NCBI GenBank assembly: GCA_026396415.1 | Contig: JAPLWX010000043.1 | Coordinates: forward strand, 1 to 44,272 | Length of the DNA stretch: 44,272 bases | Source: Microcaldota archaeon | GTDB lineage: Archaea; Micrarchaeota; Micrarchaeia; Anstonellales; Anstonellaceae | Direction of reading: 5' to 3' | Part shown: positions 7,465-15,252 of the stretch, one piece after another | Numbering within the stretch: position 1 is the stretch's first letter | Layout of the letters: every line of letters begins with the position of its first letter | Notes under the pieces: model-generated | The model's input: only the letters and a program-made list of their open reading frames with translations | Databases searched by the model: none | What the model was told of the DNA's origin: nothing | Translations under genes and position numbers: made by a program

Positions 7465-10403
7465 GCAGCTTTTGGCACGGCGCTCTCCTCTTCCAACACA
7501 GCCGAAACAGGGCAGCCAAGCTCATCCTCAAGAAGCTTCTTTCCCGACAGGAGCGCGCCCATCTCAAACTCCGCGGTTGGCGTCTCCCCCAGCGCGCCGA
7601 TGTTCTTCATGTAGTTCTGCAGCACCTTTGCTACCTGCGCGGCATGGGGCTTGATTTCCGCATCAGCCATGGCTGCTTTCATGGCAACATCAAACTTCTT
7701 CTCGCGCGCGGCAATTGCGCGCAGCTTTCTCTTCCACTCCGCGGCAACAAACAGCTCCACTTTTGCAGGCTTGTCCTTTTTTATGAGCTTCAGGATGGAG
7801 GAAATGTCCTCGCGCGCGCGGAGAATGTAGTCTTCCGCAGCCTCAAGCCTCTCGTCCACTTTCTTTTCATCGCCTTTCGGGAGCTCGGCAAGAGCAACGA
7901 ATGGCGCGTCTTTAACGTATTGCTTCTTCCCTAGCGCCTCCCACATCTCCTCCGCGTAGTGCGGCACGATGGGCGCCACAAGCGGAACCCACATCTCGAA
8001 AAACTCGCGCAGCTGCGGCTTGCTTGCGCGCTTGAGGCACCACTGCAGGTCATTGAAAGTATTGTAAAGCAGTTCCAATGAAAGCTCACGCAGCTGGAAA
8101 TTCTCATACATTGATGGCGCGGCAATCGCCCTCTTGTGCATGCGCGAAAGCAGCCACCTGCCTGCAATATCATCCCTGTTTTCCATCGCCGCGCTCTTTC
8201 CAGCGCCTGCCTTCTTGCCTTGCGCCATCCCTTTGCCGTCGGCGGCAGATGCATGCTTCTCCATTGGAGTTGAATCCCTGGATTCAACTGCTGGAAAATT
8301 TCTGGCGAATTTTTCCATTGGAGTTGAACCTTCGGGTTCAACTGCTGGCAAAATACTGGCGTATTTTGCCATTGCCTCTTTCATGAATTTCAGGCGCGAA
8401 ATCACTCCTTCCACCGCAGGGCGGTTGAAGTCAGTATCTGAGGACAAATCCGCCCCTGACACCACGACAAAGCGTATGGCATCCGCGCCGAACTGCTTCA
8501 CCGCAGCGCGTATCGGGATGATGTTGCCCATGGACTTGCTCATCTTCTTGCCATCCATCAGCACAAACCCGTTCGTCACAATCTGGCGCGGCCACATCTC
8601 GCGGGGGAAAATGGCGACATGGTTGAATATGAGGAATGTGAGGTGGTTGTGCACCAGGTCTGTGGCAGAGTGCCTGGAATCCAGCGGGTACCAGTAGGAA
8701 AACTCGCGGCGCATCTCTTCCGCCTCTTTTGGCAGCCCTGCGCTGCTTCCCTTGCCAAGGAATACGTAATCAAACAGCTTCTCTGAAAGCTCCTCCGGCT
8801 TCATCTTCATTGCAATGTGCGATATGGTATAGAATGCCATGTAGATGGTGGAGTCGGAAAGCGCCTCAATCATCTTTGTCCTGTCCAGCGGGAAGGCAGT
8901 GCCCAATCCTGCAGAGCGCGTGCATGCCTTTTGCCGAAGCCAAGAGATTATGTACTCATACTCGTGCCGCGTCTTCTGCGGCAGTATGCTCATGCCTGCG
9001 AGGCACTCGCGCGCCTGCGCCTTCCATGCCTCGTCGCCATAGTCAATGAACCACTGGTCGCGCACAATTTTCACTCCCACCAGGCCGCCATAGCGGGAGT
9101 AAATCGGCGAGTTTGAAATCTCGTACAGGGCAAGCGCGCTGCCATCGGCAATCATCTTCGCGCGTATCTTCTCCTTTGCCTCCATGCCTTTCATGCCCGC
9201 AAATTCGCCCGCCATCATCACGCCTGTGTGCGCCTCTTTCTTGTAAATCTCAGCTGTCGCCTCCTCTGCGCGCGTGTCTGATTGCGACTTTATGCCCATC
9301 CTTTCCACAATCTCCTTTGCAGGGAAAGCGCCAAACCCGGATAATGCGAGCACCTGCTTGAGCTTTATCCTGCCATCCAAGCCAGCGTCCCTCAAGGCAA
9401 GGTAATCCAGCGGCGCATGGGCAGGCACTGACATCACCACGCCAGTGCCATGCTTGGGGTCCACGAAAGTTGCAGGGAAAATGGGAAGCTCCTCTCCAGT
9501 GATGGGGTTTTTCGCCTTTTTTTCCATCATCTTTTGCGCTGAAACCTCCTCCACGATGGAAAAAGGCAGCTGCATGGAAAGCGCAGTGAAAACGTCCTTT
9601 GAAATGTAGTACGCCTTCCCGTCCTTTTCATTCTTCACCTTCAGGTAAACGGCATCGGGGTTCATCCAAATATTGGTCACTCCGTAAATGGTCTCGGGCC
9701 TATAAGTGGAGCAGATGAGTGCTCCATCATCATACGGAAACAGCACCCCCGTTACTTCCTCTATCTGCGGGTCCAGGTCCCCCTTGGTGTCATGCGCGCC
9801 AATCGCGGTTTGCCCGACCGGGCACCACGGCACAGGGTGCTCGCCCTTTGTAATGTATCCTGCCTGCTCAAGCTTTGCAAAATGCCACTCGATGAACCTG
9901 TTGAACTGCGCGTCAAAGGAGTAGAACTTGCGGCGCCAGTCAATTGAATAGCCCATCTCGCGCATGCCAGCCTCTATTTCGCGCGAAAAATATGCAACCA
10001 GGTCGCGCGGGTCGGTGAGCGTTGCGGAAACCGCGCGCGGGATTCCGTAAATATTCTCGAAAATGGACAGGATTTCCTCATCCTTCTCCCCAATCCTCTT
10101 TGCCATGGCAAGAATCGGCGTGCCAGTCACGTGGAAGCCCATGGGGAAAAGCACGCTCTTTCCGCGCATCCTCTGGTAGCGTGCGTAAATGTCCGTGGTG
10201 GTGTAAGTCCTTCCATGCCCTATGTGCTGGGGCGAATTGGGGTAGGGGAATGCCGCTGTAAGGTAGAACTTCTGCGCGGTCGTCACTTGCCGCTGCAAGT
10301 GGCGAGCAGTCGTCGCTGGCGACGACTCAATTGCGCCTGCCTGCGGCTCGAAAACGCGCTTCTCGGCCCATTTCCCCTGCCATTTCACATCCAGGTCATG
10401 CAT
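7425..10403 (-). CDS. leuS: Leucyl-tRNA synthetase, archaeal type
   Basis: This 992-residue enzyme charges tRNA-Leu with leucine in the cytoplasm. The class I signatures are present: HIGHGR at residues 60-65 (HIGH motif) within AAFPYPNSPQHIGHGR, and KMSKSMGN near residue 620. Between them lies the editing (CP1) domain, which includes ICSTYRPETIYGVTN and GTGVVMSVPAHAP. The anticodon-binding and C-terminal domains follow. The start at 10403 fits a TATA-like box near 10430. Two parts look inserted: residues about 26-41 and about 678-715 are encoded by perfect or near-perfect DNA hairpins, and the second is an 18-residue tandem repeat (PAVEPEGSTPME, PAVESRDSTPME). The C-terminus is duplicated beyond hicBA. 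All core motifs are intact, so the enzyme should be active. Confidence 0.95.
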   Translation of the reverse strand: MHDLDVKWQGKWAEKRVFEPQAGAIESSPATTARHLQRQVTTAQKFYLTAAFPYPNSPQHIGHGRTYTTTDIYARYQRMRGKSVLFPMGFHVTGTPILAMAKRIGEKDEEILSIFENIYGIPRAVSATLTDPRDLVAYFSREIEAGMREMGYSIDWRRKFYSFDAQFNRFIEWHFAKLEQAGYITKGEHPVPWCPVGQTAIGAHDTKGDLDPQIEEVTGVLFPYDDGALICSTYRPETIYGVTNIWMNPDAVYLKVKNEKDGKAYYISKDVFTALSMQLPFSIVEEVSAQKMMEKKAKNPITGEELPIFPATFVDPKHGTGVVMSVPAHAPLDYLALRDAGLDGRIKLKQVLALSGFGAFPAKEIVERMGIKSQSDTRAEEATAEIYKKEAHTGVMMAGEFAGMKGMEAKEKIRAKMIADGSALALYEISNSPIYSRYGGLVGVKIVRDQWFIDYGDEAWKAQARECLAGMSILPQKTRHEYEYIISWLRQKACTRSAGLGTAFPLDRTKMIEALSDSTIYMAFYTISHIAMKMKPEELSEKLFDYVFLGKGSSAGLPKEAEEMRREFSYWYPLDSRHSATDLVHNHLTFLIFNHVAIFPREMWPRQIVTNGFVLMDGKKMSKSMGNIIPIRAAVKQFGADAIRFVVVSGADLSSDTDFNRPAVEGVISRLKFMKEAMAKYASILPAVEPEGSTPMEKFARNFPAVESRDSTPMEKHASAADGKGMAQGKKAGAGKSAAMENRDDIAGRWLLSRMHKRAIAAPSMYENFQLRELSLELLYNTFNDLQWCLKRASKPQLREFFEMWVPLVAPIVPHYAEEMWEALGKKQYVKDAPFVALAELPKGDEKKVDERLEAAEDYILRAREDISSILKLIKKDKPAKVELFVAAEWKRKLRAIAAREKKFDVAMKAAMADAEIKPHAAQVAKVLQNYMKNIGALGETPTAEFEMGALLSGKKLLEDELGCPVSAVLEEESAVPKAAFALPGKPSIMIS
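8261..8370 (-). repeat. In-frame tandem palindromic repeat in leuS
   Basis: Two 54-bp units (8261-8314 and 8315-8368) each contain two hairpins. The first hairpin has perfect arms AGTTGAATCC/GGATTCAACT in unit 1 (8268-8277, 8280-8289). In unit 2 the arms are AGTTGAACC/GGTTCAACT around a TTCG loop (8322-8330, 8335-8343). The second hairpin has AAAATT/AATTTT arms in unit 1 and perfect GGCAAAATAC/GTATTTTGCC arms in unit 2 (8347-8356, 8361-8370). Arm changes are compensated on the other side. The unit length is 18 codons, so the frame is kept. Confidence 0.85.
10281..10327 (-). repeat. Two adjacent hairpins in the leuS 5' region
   Basis: On the plus strand, CGTCACTTGC (10281-10290) pairs with GCAAGTGGCG (10295-10304) with one G-T wobble and a CGCT loop. 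AGTCGTCG (10308-10315) pairs perfectly with CGACGACT (10320-10327) around CTGG. They encode residues of about 26-41 (SSPATTARHLQRQV), between the LeuRS N-terminal helix and the strand before HIGH. Confidence 0.75.
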
Positions 10404-10425
10404 AGCTACCTTTCTCGGAGGAAAG

Positions 10426-10437
10426 AATAAAAGAGAG
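10426..10437 (-). promoter_or_regulatory. TATA-like box of leuS
   Basis: CTCTTTTATT on the minus strand lies about 23-32 bases before the leuS ATG at 10403, consistent with a near-leaderless transcript. Confidence 0.4.
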
Positions 10438-10460
10438 ATGCCTGGGCCGCGCCTGAAAAA

Positions 10461-11618
10461 TCAGCAAAACGGGATCCAGTTGTACCATACCCTGCCATCC
10501 ATCATATTCACAGCTATGGTGTATTTTTCATTACCCGGAGTCGAGCGTATCTTTTGGTATATGTCTGTCATCCTACACTCATACACAAACCCAATCTCCT
10601 CCAATGTGCGCGTAGCCACTCCTACCCTTTTGACATCGTCCTGCGAAGGCTTTTCCAGGGAGAAAAATACCCCTAATTCGTTTTCTATCTGCTCGATGAC
10701 TTTTTTTGCAGTGAAAAGATGGTAGTACGAAGGATTGTCATGAAGGCTCCCAAACGGTATGGAATTGTACTTCCCCTTTATCGCTTCCAGCACCTCATAA
10801 GCCTCCTCCCTTTTCTCGTCCTTCAATTCAGGTTTAATAAAAGCCGCATCGCATTTGTTGTGAATGCTCATGCCCCTGATGGCCATGCCCTTGAAATAAT
10901 ACCTTGCAAGCAGGGACAGCTCAGCCTTAAGCGCCTCAACGCCGTTTTCCAGCGGCTCAAGCAGGTATTGCCCGCCTTTCTGCTTCCGGATAGGTATATG
11001 GATAAAGCCGCCCACCGCATTGCTATTGAGTTCAGATGCTACTTTGATAACGCCATTATCGTAAATAAACAGCACTTCCCGAATTGCCAGGACAGTTGCT
11101 TGCACGGTCTTCACATCCTCTTGCGCGTTTTCGCGGCTTTCCTTCCAATATGGAGCGTTCCTCTCCACATATTCTCCCAGTCTCTCAAGAAGCGCCCTGG
11201 CAGTGAAAAGAGGGTAGAATTCCTCCTTCCCGATCATGGTTTCATACGGCAAGGAATTATAGAAATCACGGAGAATGCTGATTTGCTCAAGCGCCATGTC
11301 CACCATTTCCGGGCTCTCACCCCTGTTCCCAAGATATACTGCAATCGTATTTTGTGCCTTCACAAGACGGTTTAATGTGGAATGGCATGTATACTGGTCC
11401 ATATATTCTGTGGCAATCGGGACTTTTTCATACGGATTTTTATACGTAAAGTCATCCGGCCTGTAGCAGTAGCCCACCATCTCGGAAAGCTTGGCTTTCA
11501 GTTCAGCGATTTTCGCCCGTTTTCCCGCGGGTTTCCTGGCTTCAGGGAGCTTGAAGGCGCCTTTTTCAGGTTTGGCTGCCTCTTCGAGCCTCTCTTTCCT
11601 AATCATCTTAGCCGACAT
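10461..11618 (-). CDS. Unknown protein with internal domain duplication
   Basis: I do not recognise this 385-residue protein. A basic, disordered N-terminus (residues 1-45, rich in Lys, Glu and Ala) precedes a folded region. That region contains a clear internal repeat of about 85 residues. One copy reads YNSLPYETMIGKEEFYPLFTARALLERL and later DVKTVQATVLAIREVLFIYDN. The other reads YNSIPFGSLHDNPSYYHLFTAKKVIEQI and later DVKRVGVATRTLEEIGFVYE. The C-terminus, MDGRVWYNWIPFC, ends in cysteine. No signal peptide, membrane helix or catalytic motif is evident. The ATG at 11618 follows a TATA-like box at 11639-11650 and would be leaderless. The gene is divergent from the broken gene at 11731. Confidence 0.7.
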   Translation of the reverse strand: MSAKMIRKERLEEAAKPEKGAFKLPEARKPAGKRAKIAELKAKLSEMVGYCYRPDDFTYKNPYEKVPIATEYMDQYTCHSTLNRLVKAQNTIAVYLGNRGESPEMVDMALEQISILRDFYNSLPYETMIGKEEFYPLFTARALLERLGEYVERNAPYWKESRENAQEDVKTVQATVLAIREVLFIYDNGVIKVASELNSNAVGGFIHIPIRKQKGGQYLLEPLENGVEALKAELSLLARYYFKGMAIRGMSIHNKCDAAFIKPELKDEKREEAYEVLEAIKGKYNSIPFGSLHDNPSYYHLFTAKKVIEQIENELGVFFSLEKPSQDDVKRVGVATRTLEEIGFVYECRMTDIYQKIRSTPGNEKYTIAVNMMDGRVWYNWIPFC

Positions 11619-11638
11619 GAATATTTACTTATTGCAAC

Positions 11639-11650
11639 TCTTTAAAAAGG
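11639..11650 (-). promoter_or_regulatory. TATA-like box of the 10461-11618 gene
   Basis: CCTTTTTAAAGAG on the minus strand lies about 21-32 bases before the ATG at 11618. Confidence 0.45.
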
Positions 11651-11685
11651 TATCCGCGCCTGCTCGCCGTCGCCGCATCCCCAAG

Positions 11686-11727
11686 CTTTTTATAATGGAT
11701 GTTGCAGAAACAGGCTGTTTGGGGGGT
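11686..11727 (+). promoter_or_regulatory. Promoter and ribosome site of the 11731 gene
   Basis: CTTTTTATAAT at 11686-11696 is TATA-like, and GGGGGGT at 11721-11727 lies three bases before the ATG at 11731. This placement argues against the earlier ATG at 11695, which overlaps the TATA box. Confidence 0.45.
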
Positions 11728-11730
11728 TAT

Positions 11731-12456
11731 ATGCAATTCAAGGCATTTCCGTTCTACAGCAAGGCGATTATCCAGAATATATTCCTTAAAAGGGAGAAGC
11801 GCGTGGCGCTGGCGCGCAAGGCAATCGAGCCGTTCACGCGCGAAAAGGAAAAGGCTGAAAAAGAATACAAATTCAAAGCTGAATTTGCCAAATTCGCGGA
11901 AAACCTCCAGTTCTTAGGCATGGTGGCGCGCATGAAAGTCCTCAACTATCTTCTCAATGATGGAATTTCCCAATACCAGCGGAAATATGTAATCAACAAG
12001 ATTGCGGAATATGACATGGTCAATCTGGCAAAGCAAGGCTTTTCCAAGGCTGCCAACGCCATCATAACCACTGCCCTCGATGCCAAGAATGACGAGGATG
12101 TGAAATTCCTCCTACACTACCCGATTTTTTCATTGTTTGAGCAGGAAGACCTCCTGGGCAGCAAGGATTACCAGGCAGCCACCATAGCAGCATGCAAATT
12201 TGCGCCCGATACGCTACTCAGTGTTTTGCGCCTTGGCGCCTATCATGAAAAGGGGTAGAAAGAGAAGATTTTCAAGTCCCTTATGCACGCCTTGAGCCTG
12301 GGCGGGCCTGCAAGCTTCAAGATGCTGGCAGAAGTATACTCCTACCACCTCAAGGACGATGCCGCCCTGAAAAACATTGCCGAGACAGTGCAACTTGTCA
12401 AATACTGCGAGGAAATGACCAATGTTGTCGGCAACATGCGGGGTCGCTGCCGCTAG
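11731..12456 (+). pseudogene. Helical protein gene broken by in-frame TAG
   Basis: From the ATG at 11731 the frame runs 175 codons to a TAG at 12256-12258 (ending GAYHEKG). The same frame then continues without any shift for another 65 codons of sensible helical protein (KEKIFKSLMHALSLGGPASFKM to TNVVGNMRGRCR) and ends with TAG at 12454-12456. The product would be about 241 residues, soluble and mostly helical, of unknown family: MQFKAFPFYSKAIIQNIFLK, then a charged helix, then LLNDGISQYQRKYVINKIAEYDMVNLAKQG in HEAT-like style. The codon style does not change at the stop, so this is a recent nonsense mutation, a sequencing error, or read-through. No pyrrolysine-type context is recognised. Confidence 0.6.
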
Positions 12457-12486
12457 CAGGGCAAAAAACCTGCGCAGGCGCAGCAG

Positions 12487-12612
12487 TTACAGCCTTCCCT
12501 TCCTGTTAATCTTGGACATCTGCTTCCTTCCCCCTCCCATTTGCTGCCTTGCCCGCCCCCTATAGCCTGCCTTTCCTTGAAATCTTCGACATCAGCTTTC
12601 TGCCGCCTCCCT
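12487..12612 (-). repeat. Two extra copies of the MFS C-terminal tail
   Basis: After the MFS stop (12640-12642) the minus strand still encodes two more versions of its last codons, each with its own stop. The first is GGGRKLMSKISRKGRL with TAG at 12560-12562. The second is GGGRKQMSKINRKGRL with TAA at 12487-12489. The true tail is GGRHLMSRLGRKGKL. The stops are 80 and 73 bp apart and the copies are not in one frame. This fills the gap between the broken gene and the transporter; no other gene is seen there. Confidence 0.75.
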
Positions 12613-12639
12613 CCTCCGCATTTCCTGCCTCTGCCACCC

Positions 12640-14124
12640 CTACAGTTTCCCTTTCCTTCCCAGCCTTGACATGAGGTGCCTTCCGCCTTCCTTCACGATT
12701 TCCTCAGTCGCCTCAATCCCCTCGCGCAGCATCTCTCCGCTGGACTCCGTGCTCCTTCCCACTATCTTTCTCGTGAAGTCCCAGCCGTCCATCACCTGGT
12801 GCACCGCGCCCTGGGTGGGGTAGACCGCAACCAGCCTGAACACCATCGCGCGGTCTGCCGTGGTGTTGGCAATATCCTTGCTTGTGGCAAGGTGGGGCGC
12901 AAAGCCAAGCACCACCACCATCCTCATCACCCCTGAAAGCAGGAAGACGAGAAGTATACCTGAAAAGCCCAGGAAGCCAACGCCCGGATACATGGAGAGG
13001 AAAAGCCCGCCTGCAAGCGCGCCTGCGGCGTTTGCAATGCACGAGAACGCATTGTACTTCGAGATGAATGAGGGGCGAAGCTCGCGCCCAACAAGCGAGA
13101 GCGCCGAGTTGAACATGGACAGGTCATAGCCCGCCCAGATGAAGCCTGAGAAAACCTGGAATGCCGCAAGCATCCAGAAATTGCCAGAGAAAAGCCAGAG
13201 CAGGGGGACAAGCGGCGCCATGAAGGCGGTTGCGATGAGCACCGTCCTGTTCGAGAACCTGTCAATGGCAGCGCTCCAATACGGGAAGAATATCACCTTC
13301 GTGATGATGGAAATCGCCGTCAATATGCCCAGCGTCCCTACGTCCATGCCCAGCTGGTTCAGCATGTAGGGCGTGAAGAACGGCGAGGCGAACTGCACCG
13401 AGAAATTCATGAGCGCCACAAAGGCAAGGAACCACAGCTCGTTCTTGTATGAGGGCAGCAGGAAAAGGTGCTTTGTCTTTATCTCGTTCATGAGCCTGGT
13501 TTCATAAGGCACGTTCGCGGTGCGCATGTGGAACAGCAGCGTGACTGCGCGGGAAAGGAAGGCGATGCCGAAGACTATGGCAAACGAAGTGGCAACCGCA
13601 TAGTTCAGCTGCAATTCGCGCAGCAGCATGCCCCCGCCGAATGTCACGGCGAAAAGCATCACCTGCATGAGCTTGTTTCTGTTGGCGAAAAACCGCGCGC
13701 GCTCGTTCTGCTCCACGATGTCAGCCACCCAGCTTGACCAGACCGGGTTTGTCATGAGCGAGGCACCTGCGCCAAGCGAGAAGAAGAATATTATGAGCGG
13801 GACCGAAAGCCCGCCCGGCCAGAGCAAAAGCGCGATGATGGGCAGCCAGGTGAGGGCCTGGAAAGCCGCGCCAGCCATCACCATGATCTTCCTGTCCTTC
13901 ACAAGCCTAAGGGCGGAAAGCGAAAACGACTGCGAAACCCCCCCGAAAAGCTGGGGCAGCGCGGCAAGCATGCCTATCCAGAAATCGCTCGCGCCTAAAA
14001 GCACGAGCGAGGCAGGGAGGTAGGCATCGCCAAGCCCGGCCATCACGGAGTATGCCATGCCGTCGGCCGTGATGTTCCTCATCGACCCTTTCCTCTTTCC
14101 AAGGCCGCCCCTGTCTTCTTCCAT
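12640..14124 (-). CDS. Major facilitator superfamily transporter
   Basis: This protein of about 494 residues has some twelve hydrophobic helices, for example AYLPASLVLLGASDFWIGMLAALPQLFGG, WLPIIALLLWPGGLSVPLIIFFFSLGAGA and VGFLGFSGILLVFLLSGVMRMVVVLGF. It resembles the MFS_1 group of prokaryotic permeases, with a loop motif ADIVEQNERARFFANRNK after TM4. The substrate cannot be told. The C-terminal roughly 70 residues are cytoplasmic, with EGIEATEEIVKEGGRHLMSRLGRKGKL at the end, a tail repeated downstream. I chose the ATG at 14124 because it lies about 30 bases after an AT-rich box, whereas the frame open to 14202 would overlap the divergent gene. The ATG at 14082 (MRNITADG) is an alternative. 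Confidence 0.85.
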   Translation of the reverse strand: MEEDRGGLGKRKGSMRNITADGMAYSVMAGLGDAYLPASLVLLGASDFWIGMLAALPQLFGGVSQSFSLSALRLVKDRKIMVMAGAAFQALTWLPIIALLLWPGGLSVPLIIFFFSLGAGASLMTNPVWSSWVADIVEQNERARFFANRNKLMQVMLFAVTFGGGMLLRELQLNYAVATSFAIVFGIAFLSRAVTLLFHMRTANVPYETRLMNEIKTKHLFLLPSYKNELWFLAFVALMNFSVQFASPFFTPYMLNQLGMDVGTLGILTAISIITKVIFFPYWSAAIDRFSNRTVLIATAFMAPLVPLLWLFSGNFWMLAAFQVFSGFIWAGYDLSMFNSALSLVGRELRPSFISKYNAFSCIANAAGALAGGLFLSMYPGVGFLGFSGILLVFLLSGVMRMVVVLGFAPHLATSKDIANTTADRAMVFRLVAVYPTQGAVHQVMDGWDFTRKIVGRSTESSGEMLREGIEATEEIVKEGGRHLMSRLGRKGKL

Positions 14125-14152
14125 GCTTGTCGCCGCGTGCCCTTTCTGCAAA

Positions 14153-14174
14153 AAGATTAATAAGGCGGGGGGAG
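14153..14174. promoter_or_regulatory. Shared divergent promoter
   Basis: GATTAATAAGG lies between the divergent MFS gene (ATG 14124) and the four-TM gene (ATG 14185), and its TTATTAATC complement serves the other strand. GGGGGGAG at 14167-14174 is a Shine-Dalgarno for the plus-strand gene. Fewer than 65 bases separate the two starts. Confidence 0.5.
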
Positions 14175-14184
14175 AAAGGGGCAT

Positions 14185-14616
14185 ATGGACCTGAAGTTCC
14201 ACAATGCGCTCTTCGCGGCAGGCGCGGCCCTCATGCTCATCGGCGCCATCTCGCTCATTGCGGAAATCGCCTCCTCCCTGCCCGGCCTAGGCGCCCTCGA
14301 GGCTTTCTCGCGCGGCTTTGACATCATTTTCCTCGCATTTTTCTCAGGCGTGCTGATGGGCGTAGGCATTGCGCTTGCGGGCGACGGGCTTGTCCTCCGC
14401 ACGTTCGGCAGCAGGAAGCGCATCTTCGTCTCGGCGCTGTTCTCCATCCTGTTCCTCTCTCTTTCCACGCTTGCGATTTTCTTCCGTGACGAAAGCCCGC
14501 TTTCCGCCCTTGTCTGCTTTTTCGCCTTCATATCCGCATCGGCGGTCTTCCTCATCACCTCCCTTTGGTACGTGCTGTCGGATGCAGCGAAAAAATACCT
14601 GGTTGACCTTGGGTAG
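14185..14616 (+). CDS. Four-TM membrane protein, unknown
   Basis: This 143-residue protein has four predicted membrane helices: ALFAAGAALMLIGAISLIAEIA, IIFLAFFSGVLMGVGIALA, IFVSALFSILFLSLSTLAIFF and ALVCFFAFISASAVFLITSLWYV. The loops are short and there is a small charged tail, SDAAKKYLVDLG. No conserved polar or metal-binding motif is seen inside the helices. The ATG at 14185 has a strong purine-rich Shine-Dalgarno. It is divergent from the MFS transporter and may share its promoter, so a common regulation or function is possible but unproven. Confidence 0.7.
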   Translation: MDLKFHNALFAAGAALMLIGAISLIAEIASSLPGLGALEAFSRGFDIIFLAFFSGVLMGVGIALAGDGLVLRTFGSRKRIFVSALFSILFLSLSTLAIFFRDESPLSALVCFFAFISASAVFLITSLWYVLSDAAKKYLVDLG

Positions 14617-14656
14617 GCCTGGCGCGCCATCCGCCCTGCCTTGCCGCGGCATGGCA

Positions 14657-14667
14657 AGCTATTTAAC
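14657..14667 (+). promoter_or_regulatory. TATA-like box of the acyltransferase gene
   Basis: AGCTATTTAAC lies 22-32 bases before the ATG at 14689 and marks that ATG, not the one at 14641, as the start of a leaderless message. Confidence 0.5.
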
Positions 14668-14688
14668 CCCGCTTCCCGGAATTATCCC

Positions 14689-15252
14689 ATGCGCAGAATC
14701 ATCGTGCACAAGTGCGCCGGCAACTCCCTCCGCCGCTGGCATGAGGCGAGGCACCCGGCCCGCGTCTGCATGAATTTCCTCCTCATCTACGCCGCGCGCT
14801 ATGCCCCGTCGCTTTCCCTCAAGCGCTTCCTCCTGCGCGTTGCAGGCGCGCGCGTGGCAGGCGGCGCTGCGCTGGGGCTGGGCGCCACGGTGGACATCTT
14901 CTTCCCGGAGAGCATATCCATAGGGCAGGACGCAATCATAGGCTACAACACCGTGCTTCTGGGCCACGAGTTCCTGCAGGGCGAATACCGCACGGGCAAT
15001 GTCGAGGTCGGCGCGCGCGCCATGCTCGGGGCGAACTGCACCGTGCTTCCCGGCGTGATGATAGGCGAGGGCGCGTCGGTGTCGGCAATGTCATTGGTGA
15101 ACCGGGACATCCCGGCAGGCGAAACCTGGGGCGGGGTGCCTGCCAGGAAGCTGGGCGGAAAAAGGCAGGCGCGCAGGAATAAAACCGGCGGGGTGCCTGT
15201 GAAAAGAACGGGCGCTGCAAATGCAGCCCGCGCAGGCAGGGCGGGCAAATGA
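14689..15252 (+). CDS. Left-handed beta-helix acyltransferase
   Basis: This 187-residue protein belongs to the hexapeptide-repeat acyltransferases, trimeric enzymes that acetylate sugars or similar acceptors with acyl-CoA. The N-terminal helical part (residues 1-50) leads into imperfect hexapeptides such as ATVDIFFPESISIGQDAIIGYNTVLLGH. That His is a good candidate for the catalytic base. The coil continues through NVEVGARAMLGANCTVLPGVMIGEGASVSAMSLV and closes with the family end GETWGGVPARKLGG. A basic, Lys/Arg/Gly-rich tail of about 30 residues follows, unusual for the family and possibly membrane- or nucleic-acid-binding. The stop overlaps the ATG of the next gene (ATGA), so the two are translationally coupled. 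The acceptor is unknown; a surface glycan role would suit the glycoproteins in the window but is inference. Confidence 0.82.
   Translation: MRRIIVHKCAGNSLRRWHEARHPARVCMNFLLIYAARYAPSLSLKRFLLRVAGARVAGGAALGLGATVDIFFPESISIGQDAIIGYNTVLLGHEFLQGEYRTGNVEVGARAMLGANCTVLPGVMIGEGASVSAMSLVNRDIPAGETWGGVPARKLGGKRQARRNKTGGVPVKRTGAANAARAGRAGK

Noticed and set aside
12256-12258. Pyrrolysine codon
   Set aside because: The protein is not a known pyrrolysine-containing methyltransferase type and no pyl gene is in the window; nonsense mutation is simpler.
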